A DNA stretch of 64,000 bases, taken from contig JAWKLQ010000020.1 of NCBI GenBank assembly GCA_041392665.1, positions 103,177 to 167,176 of the forward strand, in the 5' to 3' direction. A program made the translations under genes and the position numbers. The stretch is from Flavilitoribacter sp020436695. Lineage in GTDB: Bacteria > Bacteroidota > Bacteroidia > Chitinophagales > Saprospiraceae. Under the pieces are notes generated by a model. The model did not search any database. It saw only the letters and a program-made list of their open reading frames with translations, and was not told where the DNA came from. Shown here one piece after another: positions 9,327 to 17,262 of this stretch (the stretch's first letter is position 1; each line of letters begins with the position of its first letter).

Positions 9327-12300
9327 TCAACGCCTCATATAAGCCTCATCGTGGTTCAGCATGGTATTGGCTACCATGGCCAGTGCCGCGGTATTAGGAT
9401 CATCCAGTTCCGGTGCATGTTGGAATTCTCCCACAGTCAGCAGTTCCTTTGCTTCTTCGGGATGCTCCTGAAAGCGGTGGATCTGCTTTTGATACAATTC
9501 CTCGAAAAGAGCCAGTTCCCGGTCTTTGGGATGACGGCCGGTAACCAGGCGAAAAGCATATATCAACTGATCCTGTAACTGCTCGCCTCCGGCCACCTGC
9601 ATGCGTTCCGCCAGCGCCCGGGAGGCTTCTACGAATTGAGGATCGTTCATCAGGATCAGAGCCTGCAATGGCGTGTTGGTATTTTCCCGTTTCACGGTGC
9701 AGACCTCACGGGGAGGGGCATCAAAAGTGGTCATAAAGGGATGAGGAGAGGTGCGCTTGACGAAGGTATACAGGCTTCGGCGGTAAAGACTATCACCTTT
9801 TGTCACCTGATAGGTAAGGAGGATGTGGGAAAAGGTGCCTTTTTCAATCCAGAGCCCTTCCGGTTGGTAGGGGCGTACACTTTCGCCGCCCACTTGCCTG
9901 ACCAGCAGTCCACTGGCTGCCAGCGCATTATCCCGGATCATTTCGGCCGGCAGCCGGTAACTGGGAGCGCGTGCCAGCAAACGGTTGTCCGGGTCTTTTT
10001 CCCGTGCTTCCTGCGTAGGCTCAGAACTTTGGCGGTAAGTAGTGGAAAGCACGATGGTGCGCAACAGAGCCTTCACGTCCCAGCCGCTGTTGCGAAATTC
10101 CAGTGCCAGCCAGTCGAGTAATTCCGGATGACTTGGCAGGCTGCCCTGCACGCCGAAATCCTGCGGGGTGTTGACCAGCCCCCGGCCAAAGAGCATCTGC
10201 CAGTATCGGTTGACGGTCACTCTGGCGGTAAGTGGATGGTTCGGTTGAAACAACCATTGGGCCAGGCCCAGGCGGTTACGGGGCAGATCATCCGGGAAAG
10301 GAGGGAGTTGATGCGGGGTATCAGTGTTCACCTGATGAGTGGGAGCGTCGTAAGCCCCCCGCCGATATACGTACATCGGCCGGGCTTTTGCCATTTCCTC
10401 CATGACCATGACTTCATCAATGGGGGCCATGATCTCCATTTTTCGGGCCTGTAAATCGCTCAGTTCCGTCTGCAACTGCCGGATGGCCGGTTGTTGCTGC
10501 CGGAAGTGTTTTTTGAGTAGCGTTTGGTACTGTTTAGGATCTTTTTTTATATCGGAAACAGTAAGATTGCCATCCAGGAGAACAACTTCCAGCGGTGTTA
10601 AGGCGGAATGGTAGTAACGGATCTCATCCAGGCTACCGATAAATGCTCCGTTCTCTCCGGTAAATGAGCGGTAACTCTTAGCGGCCCGTAGTGCCCGGTT
10701 TGGATCACGGACATGCGCTCCGGTCGTAATCGGATAAATGGTTTTATACAGCCGGTCGTAGCGGATCTCAATCGGTGCCTCCTGCCCGTTGATGTAAAGT
10801 TTAAGCCCGGCTGCCTCACTGGAACCATCATAGGTTAAGGCTACCTGCGTCCATGTATGTAGTGCAATGGAGTCGGTAGTTTGTACGTGGAGGTAGTTAT
10901 GAGGCAGCGAATTGATCAGACGGGCATTGAGCCGGTTGTGTTCATCCAGGTAAAAATCCCAACCCCGCCAAAAATTATTTTTATTGCCACTGGTGCCCAG
11001 AAGTGTTTGGGTACGCCCTTTTTCTTTTTTGCTGTTGTTAAGCCAGAGACTGGCTGAGAAGGGTTCGTTCAGCTCCGTCAGGCCAATGCCTTTCAAATTC
11101 AGCTCATCGTAATTGCCGGTGAAAGATAAGGCCTTTCCAAATTTCCCTTCTACCAGCTTGGGTGTTCCGGGAGAAACGCTATTGCTATTTTTGTCGAATA
11201 CAGTTCGATTATTTTCTTCGCTTATTTGATCCAGCGGAAAATAGCCGACCGGTTTTTCCGGTTGGTAGTCATTAGGTAGTTGTTGTATGAAGTCACTAAT
11301 CTCAGTGATCTGTTCGGCCTTTTGTTGTAACTCCATCTCTTTTGCACTGATCTGGGCTTTGATTGTTGCTAATTTTTCTGCCGTTTCGGGTTCGGGCAGA
11401 AGCAGCATGGGGCCGTAGTTTCCATCATCACCAGTCATGCCCAGTTCTTTCACATTATTGAAAAAGGCAGTGAAGGAATAATACTCCTCCTGAGAGATGG
11501 GATCAAATTTATGATCGTGGCAGCGGGCACAGTTGAGAGTAAGTCCCATAAAAGCCGTTGCGACCGTCTCTGCACGATCGAAAACATAATTGAGGCGAAA
11601 TTCCTCGTCAATAGCACCTCCCTCGGCGGTCATCGGATGGTTCCGGTTAAAAGCAGTGGCCAATTTTTGTTCGGTAGTCGCATTGGGTAAGAGATCTCCC
11701 GCCAGTTGCCAGGTTACGAACTGATCGTAAGGCATATTATTCCGGAAAGCCTTTATCACCCAATCCCGCCAGGGCCACATCATACGATAACCGTCAGCGT
11801 GTAAGCCGTGGGAGTCGGCGTAGCGGGAGAGATCCATCCAGTCAAGCGCCAGTCGTTCGGCGTTGGCATCCGAATCCAGTAATTGGTCTACCACCCGTTC
11901 GTAGGCATCGGGGCGTTCATCTGCCAGGAAAGCATCCATTTGTTCAATAGTGGGCGGCAGCCCGGTGAGGTCCATATATACCCGACGAAGCAGCCGCTCT
12001 TTTTCGGCGGGCACGTTGGGTTCGAGCCCATTCTCTTCCAGTTTTTTGTAAACGAACTGGTCTATCGGATTGACTATCGGCCAGTTAGGGTGTTCCAGTT
12101 CCGGTAATTCAGGAGCCTCCGGAGGCAGAAAAGCCCAGTGCTCTTTCCATTCAGCACCCTGTTCTACCCATTTGACCAGAATGGCTTTTTCTTCTTCCGT
12201 CATGGAGAGATTAGACTTCGGTGGCGGCATCTGGCGCTCTGGATCATCGCTCAGGATACGTTCGATAGCCAGGCTGTGGTGCGGTTTTCCTGCTTTGAAG

Positions 12301-12557
12301 GCAAAACCTTCACCGGAGACCAGTTTGGCGAAAGCCGATTCTTGCAGATCCAGACGTAGATCGGCCTTGCGGGCGTGTTCATCCGGACCGTGGCAGGAAA
12401 AACAACGATCCGACAGGATGGGGCGTACATGGAAATTGAAGTCGACCTTATCCGGCAGGTTCTCGTAAGCCAGGGCCACCTCATCCGGCAGCCCGCTGGA
12501 ACAGGCGGTCAGTGTCAGAATGAGTGTTGCAGCTACATATCGTTGAAGGAAGGGCAT
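9327..12557 (-). CDS. Planctomycete-type cytochrome lipoprotein (PSCyt1-DUF1549-LamG-DUF1553)
   Basis: This is a 1076-residue lipoprotein (lipobox LTAC at residues 16-19). In order it contains a PSCyt1 haem-binding domain with CFSCH (about residues 45-130), a PSCyt2/DUF1549 domain with a second CxxCH (CARCH, about 345), a LamG/concanavalin-like sandwich (about 440-650), and a DUF1553/PSD1 domain (about 740-1040, with RLPAEMIRDNAL). Two c-type haem sites suggest periplasmic electron transfer, probably for an oxidative or reductive step on a polysaccharide bound through the LamG module. It is partnered with the DUF1501 gene just downstream. The role is inferred from the family's genomic association, not from biochemistry. 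Confidence 0.92.
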   Translation of the reverse strand: MPFLQRYVAATLILTLTACSSGLPDEVALAYENLPDKVDFNFHVRPILSDRCFSCHGPDEHARKADLRLDLQESAFAKLVSGEGFAFKAGKPHHSLAIERILSDDPERQMPPPKSNLSMTEEEKAILVKWVEQGAEWKEHWAFLPPEAPELPELEHPNWPIVNPIDQFVYKKLEENGLEPNVPAEKERLLRRVYMDLTGLPPTIEQMDAFLADERPDAYERVVDQLLDSDANAERLALDWMDLSRYADSHGLHADGYRMMWPWRDWVIKAFRNNMPYDQFVTWQLAGDLLPNATTEQKLATAFNRNHPMTAEGGAIDEEFRLNYVFDRAETVATAFMGLTLNCARCHDHKFDPISQEEYYSFTAFFNNVKELGMTGDDGNYGPMLLLPEPETAEKLATIKAQISAKEMELQQKAEQITEISDFIQQLPNDYQPEKPVGYFPLDQISEENNRTVFDKNSNSVSPGTPKLVEGKFGKALSFTGNYDELNLKGIGLTELNEPFSASLWLNNSKKEKGRTQTLLGTSGNKNNFWRGWDFYLDEHNRLNARLINSLPHNYLHVQTTDSIALHTWTQVALTYDGSSEAAGLKLYINGQEAPIEIRYDRLYKTIYPITTGAHVRDPNRALRAAKSYRSFTGENGAFIGSLDEIRYYHSALTPLEVVLLDGNLTVSDIKKDPKQYQTLLKKHFRQQQPAIRQLQTELSDLQARKMEIMAPIDEVMVMEEMAKARPMYVYRRGAYDAPTHQVNTDTPHQLPPFPDDLPRNRLGLAQWLFQPNHPLTARVTVNRYWQMLFGRGLVNTPQDFGVQGSLPSHPELLDWLALEFRNSGWDVKALLRTIVLSTTYRQSSEPTQEAREKDPDNRLLARAPSYRLPAEMIRDNALAASGLLVRQVGGESVRPYQPEGLWIEKGTFSHILLTYQVTKGDSLYRRSLYTFVKRTSPHPFMTTFDAPPREVCTVKRENTNTPLQALILMNDPQFVEASRALAERMQVAGGEQLQDQLIYAFRLVTGRHPKDRELALFEELYQKQIHRFQEHPEEAKELLTVGEFQHAPELDDPNTAALAMVANTMLNHDEAYMRR

Positions 12558-12688
12558 GGGTGCAATGGTATTGGGCGGTTAATTCAGATTGAAAATAAGC
12601 ATAAATATTTATTTGCAAAATTAGCTTTTCCAGCAGGAAGGCTATCCTGCGCTGAGCTGTGGAATAAGTTGCAGGTTCACGCTGGAAA

Positions 12689-12759
12689 GAGTCGTAAGTC
12701 GGAGACCGAGAGTTAGGTTGCTGCCCCAACTTTTTCGGCCGAAACCCGACTTACGACTC
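12689..12759. repeat. Intergenic inverted repeat with GTCGTAAG core (copy 1)
   Basis: A perfect 14-bp inverted repeat, gagtcgtaagtcgg at 12689-12702 and ccgacttacgactc at 12746-12759, encloses a 43-nt spacer in the 240-bp gap between two minus-strand genes. The GTCGTAAG core recurs at 15061. It could be a REP/MITE-like unit or a transcription-attenuating hairpin; no T-tract follows it. Confidence 0.7.
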
Positions 12760-12797
12760 AGTTTGATCCTGATACAATGCATTTGAACTTCGGGCGT

Positions 12798-14174
12798 TTA
12801 AACATTCTCGGGCGTCGGATGTACCCAGGGTTTCCGGTATTCCCGGGCCAACATCCTGGTTGCCTCTTCATCGCCGACCACGGTACGGGTTTTGGGATCG
12901 TACTGCAACGGCCGGCCATTCAATTCCGCTGAGATATTAGCCAGAATACAACTTGCTGTGGAGATATGTCCCTGCTCGATGTCGGAAACCGGCCGTTCAT
13001 TTTTGTCGATGGCGGCCAGAAAATCCAGCATATGCCAACGGGAGGGTGGCGCACTACTGGTGGCACGGCCGTTGTCTCCGATATCGGCAGGAAATTGTTC
13101 CCCTTCGGTAATCGCTTCCTTGAGAATGCGACCGCCATCGCCCTGAGGGATAAACTCATACTGACGGGTGCTGGCCTTGAGCGTGCCCTTCTCACCGTAG
13201 ATAATGTACGCCCATGGGTAATCCGGATCAGCTGAGGTACCCCAGGTCCGATGCTGCCAGACGCAATTCAGCTCCGGATATTCGAAAATAGCGTGCTGGG
13301 TGTCTGATATATTGGATTTTCCGTCTTTCTGCACATAGATGCCGGCTACGGAGCGCACCCGATCCGGCCAGCCGAGATCCAGCGTCCAGCGGACGGCATC
13401 GTACATATGTATGCACATGTCTCCGAGAATACCGTTGCCATATTCATTAAAGGCCCGCCACCAGCGGATATGCGGCAGACCGTCGTATGGACGTTTAGGT
13501 GCAGGGCCGCACCACATCTCATAATCAAACCAATCGGGCACTGGCTCCAGTGGCGGATTGCCATCTACCCGCTGGTGGATATAACAGCACATCTCCACAT
13601 GGGAGATCTTGCCGAGCAGGCCGGCTTCCACGATGCTCTTCTTGGCATCGATCAGGTGCGGTGTGCTTACCCTTTGCGTGCCTACCTGCACTATCTTATT
13701 GTACTTTCTGGCGGCGGCCACCATGGCTTCGCCTTCAATGACGTCCACGCTGATGGGTTTTTCCACGTATACGTGGGCACCGGATCGGACAGCTTCGATC
13801 ATCTGTAGGGCATGCCAGTGATCGGGTGTTCCGATGATGACAATATCCAGGTCTTTTTCCGCCAGCATTTTGCGGTAGTCGTTGTATTTGCGGGGCGTTT
13901 TTCCCGATTTATGCCATTGTTGTGCCTGCGCTACGGCATCGTCCAGCATATGTTGGTCAACATCGCAAATGGAGACTACTTCAATGTCAGCAACCTGCGA
14001 CAGCCGGAAAAGATCATTCTTACCGAACCATCCGGCTCCGATCAGCCCTACCCGAAGCGGCGTATCGCGAAAAAGGAGGTCCAATCCGTAGGCCCCCAGG
14101 CTGGAATAGGCCATAGCGGCCGAGGCGCTCATCAAAAAGTGACGGCGATTAATGTGAAAAGTCTTGTCGTTCAT
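12798..14174 (-). CDS. Tat-exported Gfo/Idh/MocA family oxidoreductase
   Basis: This is a 458-residue paralogue of the protein at 37-1317. A twin-arginine signal (RR at residues 10-11, RRHFLM) precedes the NAD(P)-binding motif GAGWFG (46-51) and the EKP motif (VYVEKPISVD, about 143-145). The substrate domain includes GDMCIHMYD. Export in folded form to the periplasm is predicted. It is the first gene of the minus-strand glycan block and diverges from the vWA gene, with a 160-bp promoter region between them. The natural substrate is unknown; oxidation or epimerisation of a released sugar is the usual family role. Confidence 0.9.
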   Translation of the reverse strand: MNDKTFHINRRHFLMSASAAMAYSSLGAYGLDLLFRDTPLRVGLIGAGWFGKNDLFRLSQVADIEVVSICDVDQHMLDDAVAQAQQWHKSGKTPRKYNDYRKMLAEKDLDIVIIGTPDHWHALQMIEAVRSGAHVYVEKPISVDVIEGEAMVAAARKYNKIVQVGTQRVSTPHLIDAKKSIVEAGLLGKISHVEMCCYIHQRVDGNPPLEPVPDWFDYEMWCGPAPKRPYDGLPHIRWWRAFNEYGNGILGDMCIHMYDAVRWTLDLGWPDRVRSVAGIYVQKDGKSNISDTQHAIFEYPELNCVWQHRTWGTSADPDYPWAYIIYGEKGTLKASTRQYEFIPQGDGGRILKEAITEGEQFPADIGDNGRATSSAPPSRWHMLDFLAAIDKNERPVSDIEQGHISTASCILANISAELNGRPLQYDPKTRTVVGDEEATRMLAREYRKPWVHPTPENV

Positions 14175-14262
14175 TTTGTTGTGGTTTTCGTTTTGTCTGT
14201 TAAATATAAGCGGAACAAATATTTTTTCTGCGTCTTTTTGTTTGCAAATACCAAAAAGAGGC

Positions 14263-14294
14263 TTGGAAAGCTAGCGCGAAATACCCTATCTTTG
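14263..14294 (+). promoter_or_regulatory. Bacteroidota-type promoter (TTG / TATCTTTG)
   Basis: TATCTTTG at 14287-14294 fits the TAnnTTTG -7 element of the Bacteroidota primary sigma factor exactly. TTGG at 14263-14266 lies about 20 bp upstream, at the expected -33 position. It faces the vWA gene at 14336 and predicts a 5' leader of about 35 nt. Confidence 0.55.
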
Positions 14295-14335
14295 AAAGGA
14301 CCGCCCTGGCCCTATACTATCCAAAATCCCGATTC

Positions 14336-15043
14336 ATGTACCGAACGATTCTCCGCCCGATCTTTCTATTGGCTGTTATGGGGCTGGTCTCCGGCCAGCT
14401 TATTGCACAGCAGGAACGCGTACAGGCCTCCTGCCCGATGAATATTGTGATCGCTCTTGATTTTTCGGGAAGTGAACGAGCCTATCTGGACGAGATACGT
14501 ACGGTATTGTTGGCCCTGACCAGCAGCTATGAACTGAGTGAGACCAACCTTAAGATCGGGATCATTACCTTCAATCGGGGAGCACAACGCATCCTGCCCT
14601 TAACCGGTGAAACGCATAAACTGGATGCTGCTATTGAGGAATTGCGTATTCCCACCACGGTTTACGCCACAGATATACATTCTGCTATTGAAATGGCCAA
14701 TGAAGAATTTCGCCTCCGCTCCATCGTCGGCGTGCCCAAATTCTTCGTATTGGTATCAGATGGTGATCCGCATGCGCACTCGCGTGGATATGGTTTTCAG
14801 GAAGATCTGGTCAATATCGACCTGCTGAAGGCGGGAGACCCGGATAATGAAGTAGAACCGGTACACGTTTTTACGTTGTATACCGGCCGGTTATCGCCTT
14901 TCCAGAATCGCTTCAGTGAAGAAGTACGCAGGGCTTCCATACGCCACATGCAGACCATGGCCAGCGATCCCGGATCTTTCTTTTTTTATGAGCAATATCC
15001 GCTATTGGTGGAGTATTTTGAGCGAATAGCTCATTGTTTGTGA
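14336..15043 (+). CDS. Secreted von Willebrand factor A (vWA) domain protein
   Basis: This is a 235-residue exported protein with a Sec signal peptide ending near LIAQQ. Almost the whole mature chain is one vWA domain. The metal-ion-dependent adhesion site is complete: DFSGS (DxSxS) at about residues 42-46, a Thr in the TDIHSAI segment, and Asp in VSDGD. This implies Mg2+-dependent protein or ligand binding outside the cytoplasm. It has no partner ATPase or BatA/B neighbours, so it looks like a free-standing secreted binder. A strong-looking promoter at 14263-14294 drives it alone. Confidence 0.85.
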   Translation: MYRTILRPIFLLAVMGLVSGQLIAQQERVQASCPMNIVIALDFSGSERAYLDEIRTVLLALTSSYELSETNLKIGIITFNRGAQRILPLTGETHKLDAAIEELRIPTTVYATDIHSAIEMANEEFRLRSIVGVPKFFVLVSDGDPHAHSRGYGFQEDLVNIDLLKAGDPDNEVEPVHVFTLYTGRLSPFQNRFSEEVRRASIRHMQTMASDPGSFFFYEQYPLLVEYFERIAHCL

Positions 15044-15060
15044 GTTACAACAGTCCGTTC

Positions 15061-15098
15061 GTCGTAAGCCGATGGTCAGTCTCAATCAGACTTACGAC
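15061..15098. repeat. Intergenic inverted repeat with GTCGTAAG core (copy 2)
   Basis: gtcgtaag at 15061-15068 pairs with cttacgac at 15091-15098, and a further partial copy (cgacttacgg) follows at 15102-15111. It lies between two convergent genes and shares its core with the element at 12689-12759. It may also serve as a bidirectional hairpin between the convergent stops. Confidence 0.6.
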
Positions 15099-15124
15099 TA
15101 TCGACTTACGGCTCAAAGACAATC

Positions 15125-15802
15125 TTAATATTTCTTTCCACTCAGCTTAAACCAGAACTGGACGCTACCGAAACCGTACCAGTCGTTCTTGCCGGGGTTA
15201 CCGGCCAGACTTACTCCGTCCAGATAGTCGGAGAAGGTCGGACGGGCACTGAATTCCAGCGCAATGGTGCCTTTAGAGGAAAAATTGTAACGGCCACCGA
15301 CTCCGAATGGTACGATGAAACGGGTTTTGGACACATCAGCAGTTTCATCCAACATGATGTCTTCGCTTTCAAAATCATAAGTCAGCATAGGGTCGGTTAG
15401 CGCAGCACCTACCCCTATGAATACGTAGGGGGAGACTTTACCTCCGTTACCCTGCCAGTTCCGCTGATGGCCCAGGATGTCATATTCAAAATCAGCAGAA
15501 AATTCGATAACTGGTGTTTCTGAGATGAATACCTGCCCGCCGTATCGATCGAAGTGACGGTCCTGAGAAGTGAGTTTTGTGGTCAGTGCACTGACCCGAA
15601 CGGCCATATTTGTATTGAAATAACGGCGGATCATTAGTCCGTAAGCGCCGTTGATCTCATTGACGGAGCCGAAGTTGGACTCGACAAGGTCCCCTCCCAT
15701 AGAGGAACCGCCAAGGAAAAATCCAATCTCAAATAGATCTGATTGTGCCTGTAAACTAAGGGATGACAGTGAAAATAAGAGGATGGTCAGTAAGTTTTTC
15801 AT
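15125..15802 (-). CDS. Outer-membrane beta-barrel protein (DUF6089-like)
   Basis: This is a 225-residue exported protein with a clear Sec signal (MKNLLTILLFSLSSLSLQAQ). Short alternating hydrophobic strands, FLGGSSMGGDL near the mature N-terminus, a middle segment reading YVFIGVGAAL, and an aromatic strand near the C-terminus indicate an eight- to ten-strand outer-membrane barrel. The pattern resembles the DUF6089 family common in Bacteroidota. The ligand and role are unknown. It converges with the vWA gene. Confidence 0.75.
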   Translation of the reverse strand: MKNLLTILLFSLSSLSLQAQSDLFEIGFFLGGSSMGGDLVESNFGSVNEINGAYGLMIRRYFNTNMAVRVSALTTKLTSQDRHFDRYGGQVFISETPVIEFSADFEYDILGHQRNWQGNGGKVSPYVFIGVGAALTDPMLTYDFESEDIMLDETADVSKTRFIVPFGVGGRYNFSSKGTIALEFSARPTFSDYLDGVSLAGNPGKNDWYGFGSVQFWFKLSGKKY

Positions 15803-16090
15803 GTGAAACGTGGTTGTAATAAAGCAAGAAAAAAACAGCGTGTTTTCAAATCAGTGATGCTGGGGAAGGGATAACAGTTTCCCAATTACAAGACTTAGGG
15901 GGTTCCGGAGATATCTGCGATTGGATGAATTATTGTATTGGTACGTAAATAGGTGGGATCGGTTGCATTGGAGCAGTAGAAATGTTTGTCCGGTGGATGT
16001 GGGCAATGGAAACTGCCGTCCCGGTTTTAGGCAAGAAGCCTCAAAGCTAAATGGTGGAGTTTGTTAGCCCGGACGTTTTAATTATTGCCG

Positions 16091-17215
16091 CTAGGTGAGA
16101 TCCAGTGCTGAAATATAGACCGGAGCCCGGCGGTAAGCTTCGGCCATTTCCGGCGACGGATCAGTGAAACGCACCAGAATATCAACGGGGGAGGGCTTTT
16201 CCAGATGGTATAATAAGCCCAATTTTCCGGAATTTTTAAGGGTATGAAACAATCTACTTTCATCATCCAGCCAGATCAGGGCCGTATGCAACTGCAACTC
16301 CGCAAGTACGCTTTCCAGAAGAGAATATAGGGCATGTTCCTGTTCTGGTAGATAAAAAATACCTTCAATGGCCGCGAAACGGAAATCCTTAGGATTGAAC
16401 AGCCGGGAAAGCAATGGAATATGTGGAATCAGGTTTTGTGTAAGTCGCCCGGTAAATCCAGGCAGGTGTTGGACTACCCAATTGACGGGCATGGCGCGGA
16501 GCCCGGCCAGAATGCGTCCTTCTTTTTTAAATACGAAGTAATGATCGTCCTGAAAGAGATGGTCGGTGAAAAATTGCCGATAGTTCTGATATTGCGCCTC
16601 TACGCCCGCTAGTATCTCGGCTCTGTCATCCTCCGATGCTTTGCTTACCCACTTATTCTTTTTAGGAAAAAAACGACTGAACGGTAAGGTGCGAAAGCTG
16701 CGAATCCGCTGATAACCAAAGGAATAACAGATCTGTAGAGATCGCTCGTTCTCGGATTCAACGTAGGCGTAATAATAACTTTGCTGCGTGCCGGGTAAAG
16801 GGGATGCGATATCCTCCGGATGGCTGAAAATATGTGCCAACCGGCTTTTGATCATGCTGCCCGGCCGTAAAAAAACGCTCTCGGTGGGTGTAGATCCGCT
16901 GCCGTGTTTTTTGCGGAAGATCTCCGCAAAAGACAAATATCGCACATATAAGGCATTGGATAACCGGTCACCATCCCTGACAGTTCTTTGGCAAAGGGTC
17001 ATACCTGCCCGTGTGCGCTTGTCCTTACGTAAAGTGATGTAGTGTGTACGCTGAAGTTGCAGGATCCGGTCACGGGTATCGAGGTGCTGATACAGGGTTT
17101 TTCCGGGAGTTCCCCAAATGGTATTGACCAGCAGGTCCACCAAGTCTGCATCAGGTTGAGGGTATTGTTCCAGCGACCAGGAACCGCGTTCGAATAGGGT
17201 CTTACTATTTTGCAT
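16091..17215 (-). CDS. Uncharacterised protein, possibly GNAT-fold
   Basis: I do not recognise this 374-residue cytoplasmic protein with certainty. It has no signal peptide or membrane segment. Segments such as YITLRKDKRTRAGM, YVRYLSF and the C-terminal SVLAELQLHTALIWLDDES followed by SGKLGLLYHLE read like an acyl-CoA N-acyltransferase (GNAT) fold, possibly two degenerate halves, but no clean acetyl-CoA loop is visible. It is flanked by a barrel protein and by GH31 on the same strand, 47 bp downstream of the GH31 stop, so it may be the distal gene of a two-gene unit. Confidence 0.6.
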   Translation of the reverse strand: MQNSKTLFERGSWSLEQYPQPDADLVDLLVNTIWGTPGKTLYQHLDTRDRILQLQRTHYITLRKDKRTRAGMTLCQRTVRDGDRLSNALYVRYLSFAEIFRKKHGSGSTPTESVFLRPGSMIKSRLAHIFSHPEDIASPLPGTQQSYYYAYVESENERSLQICYSFGYQRIRSFRTLPFSRFFPKKNKWVSKASEDDRAEILAGVEAQYQNYRQFFTDHLFQDDHYFVFKKEGRILAGLRAMPVNWVVQHLPGFTGRLTQNLIPHIPLLSRLFNPKDFRFAAIEGIFYLPEQEHALYSLLESVLAELQLHTALIWLDDESRLFHTLKNSGKLGLLYHLEKPSPVDILVRFTDPSPEMAEAYRRAPVYISALDLT

Positions 17216-17262
17216 TCGGAATAAACTAATTGTAGGTGTAATAACAGTCTTTCAGATCACGC

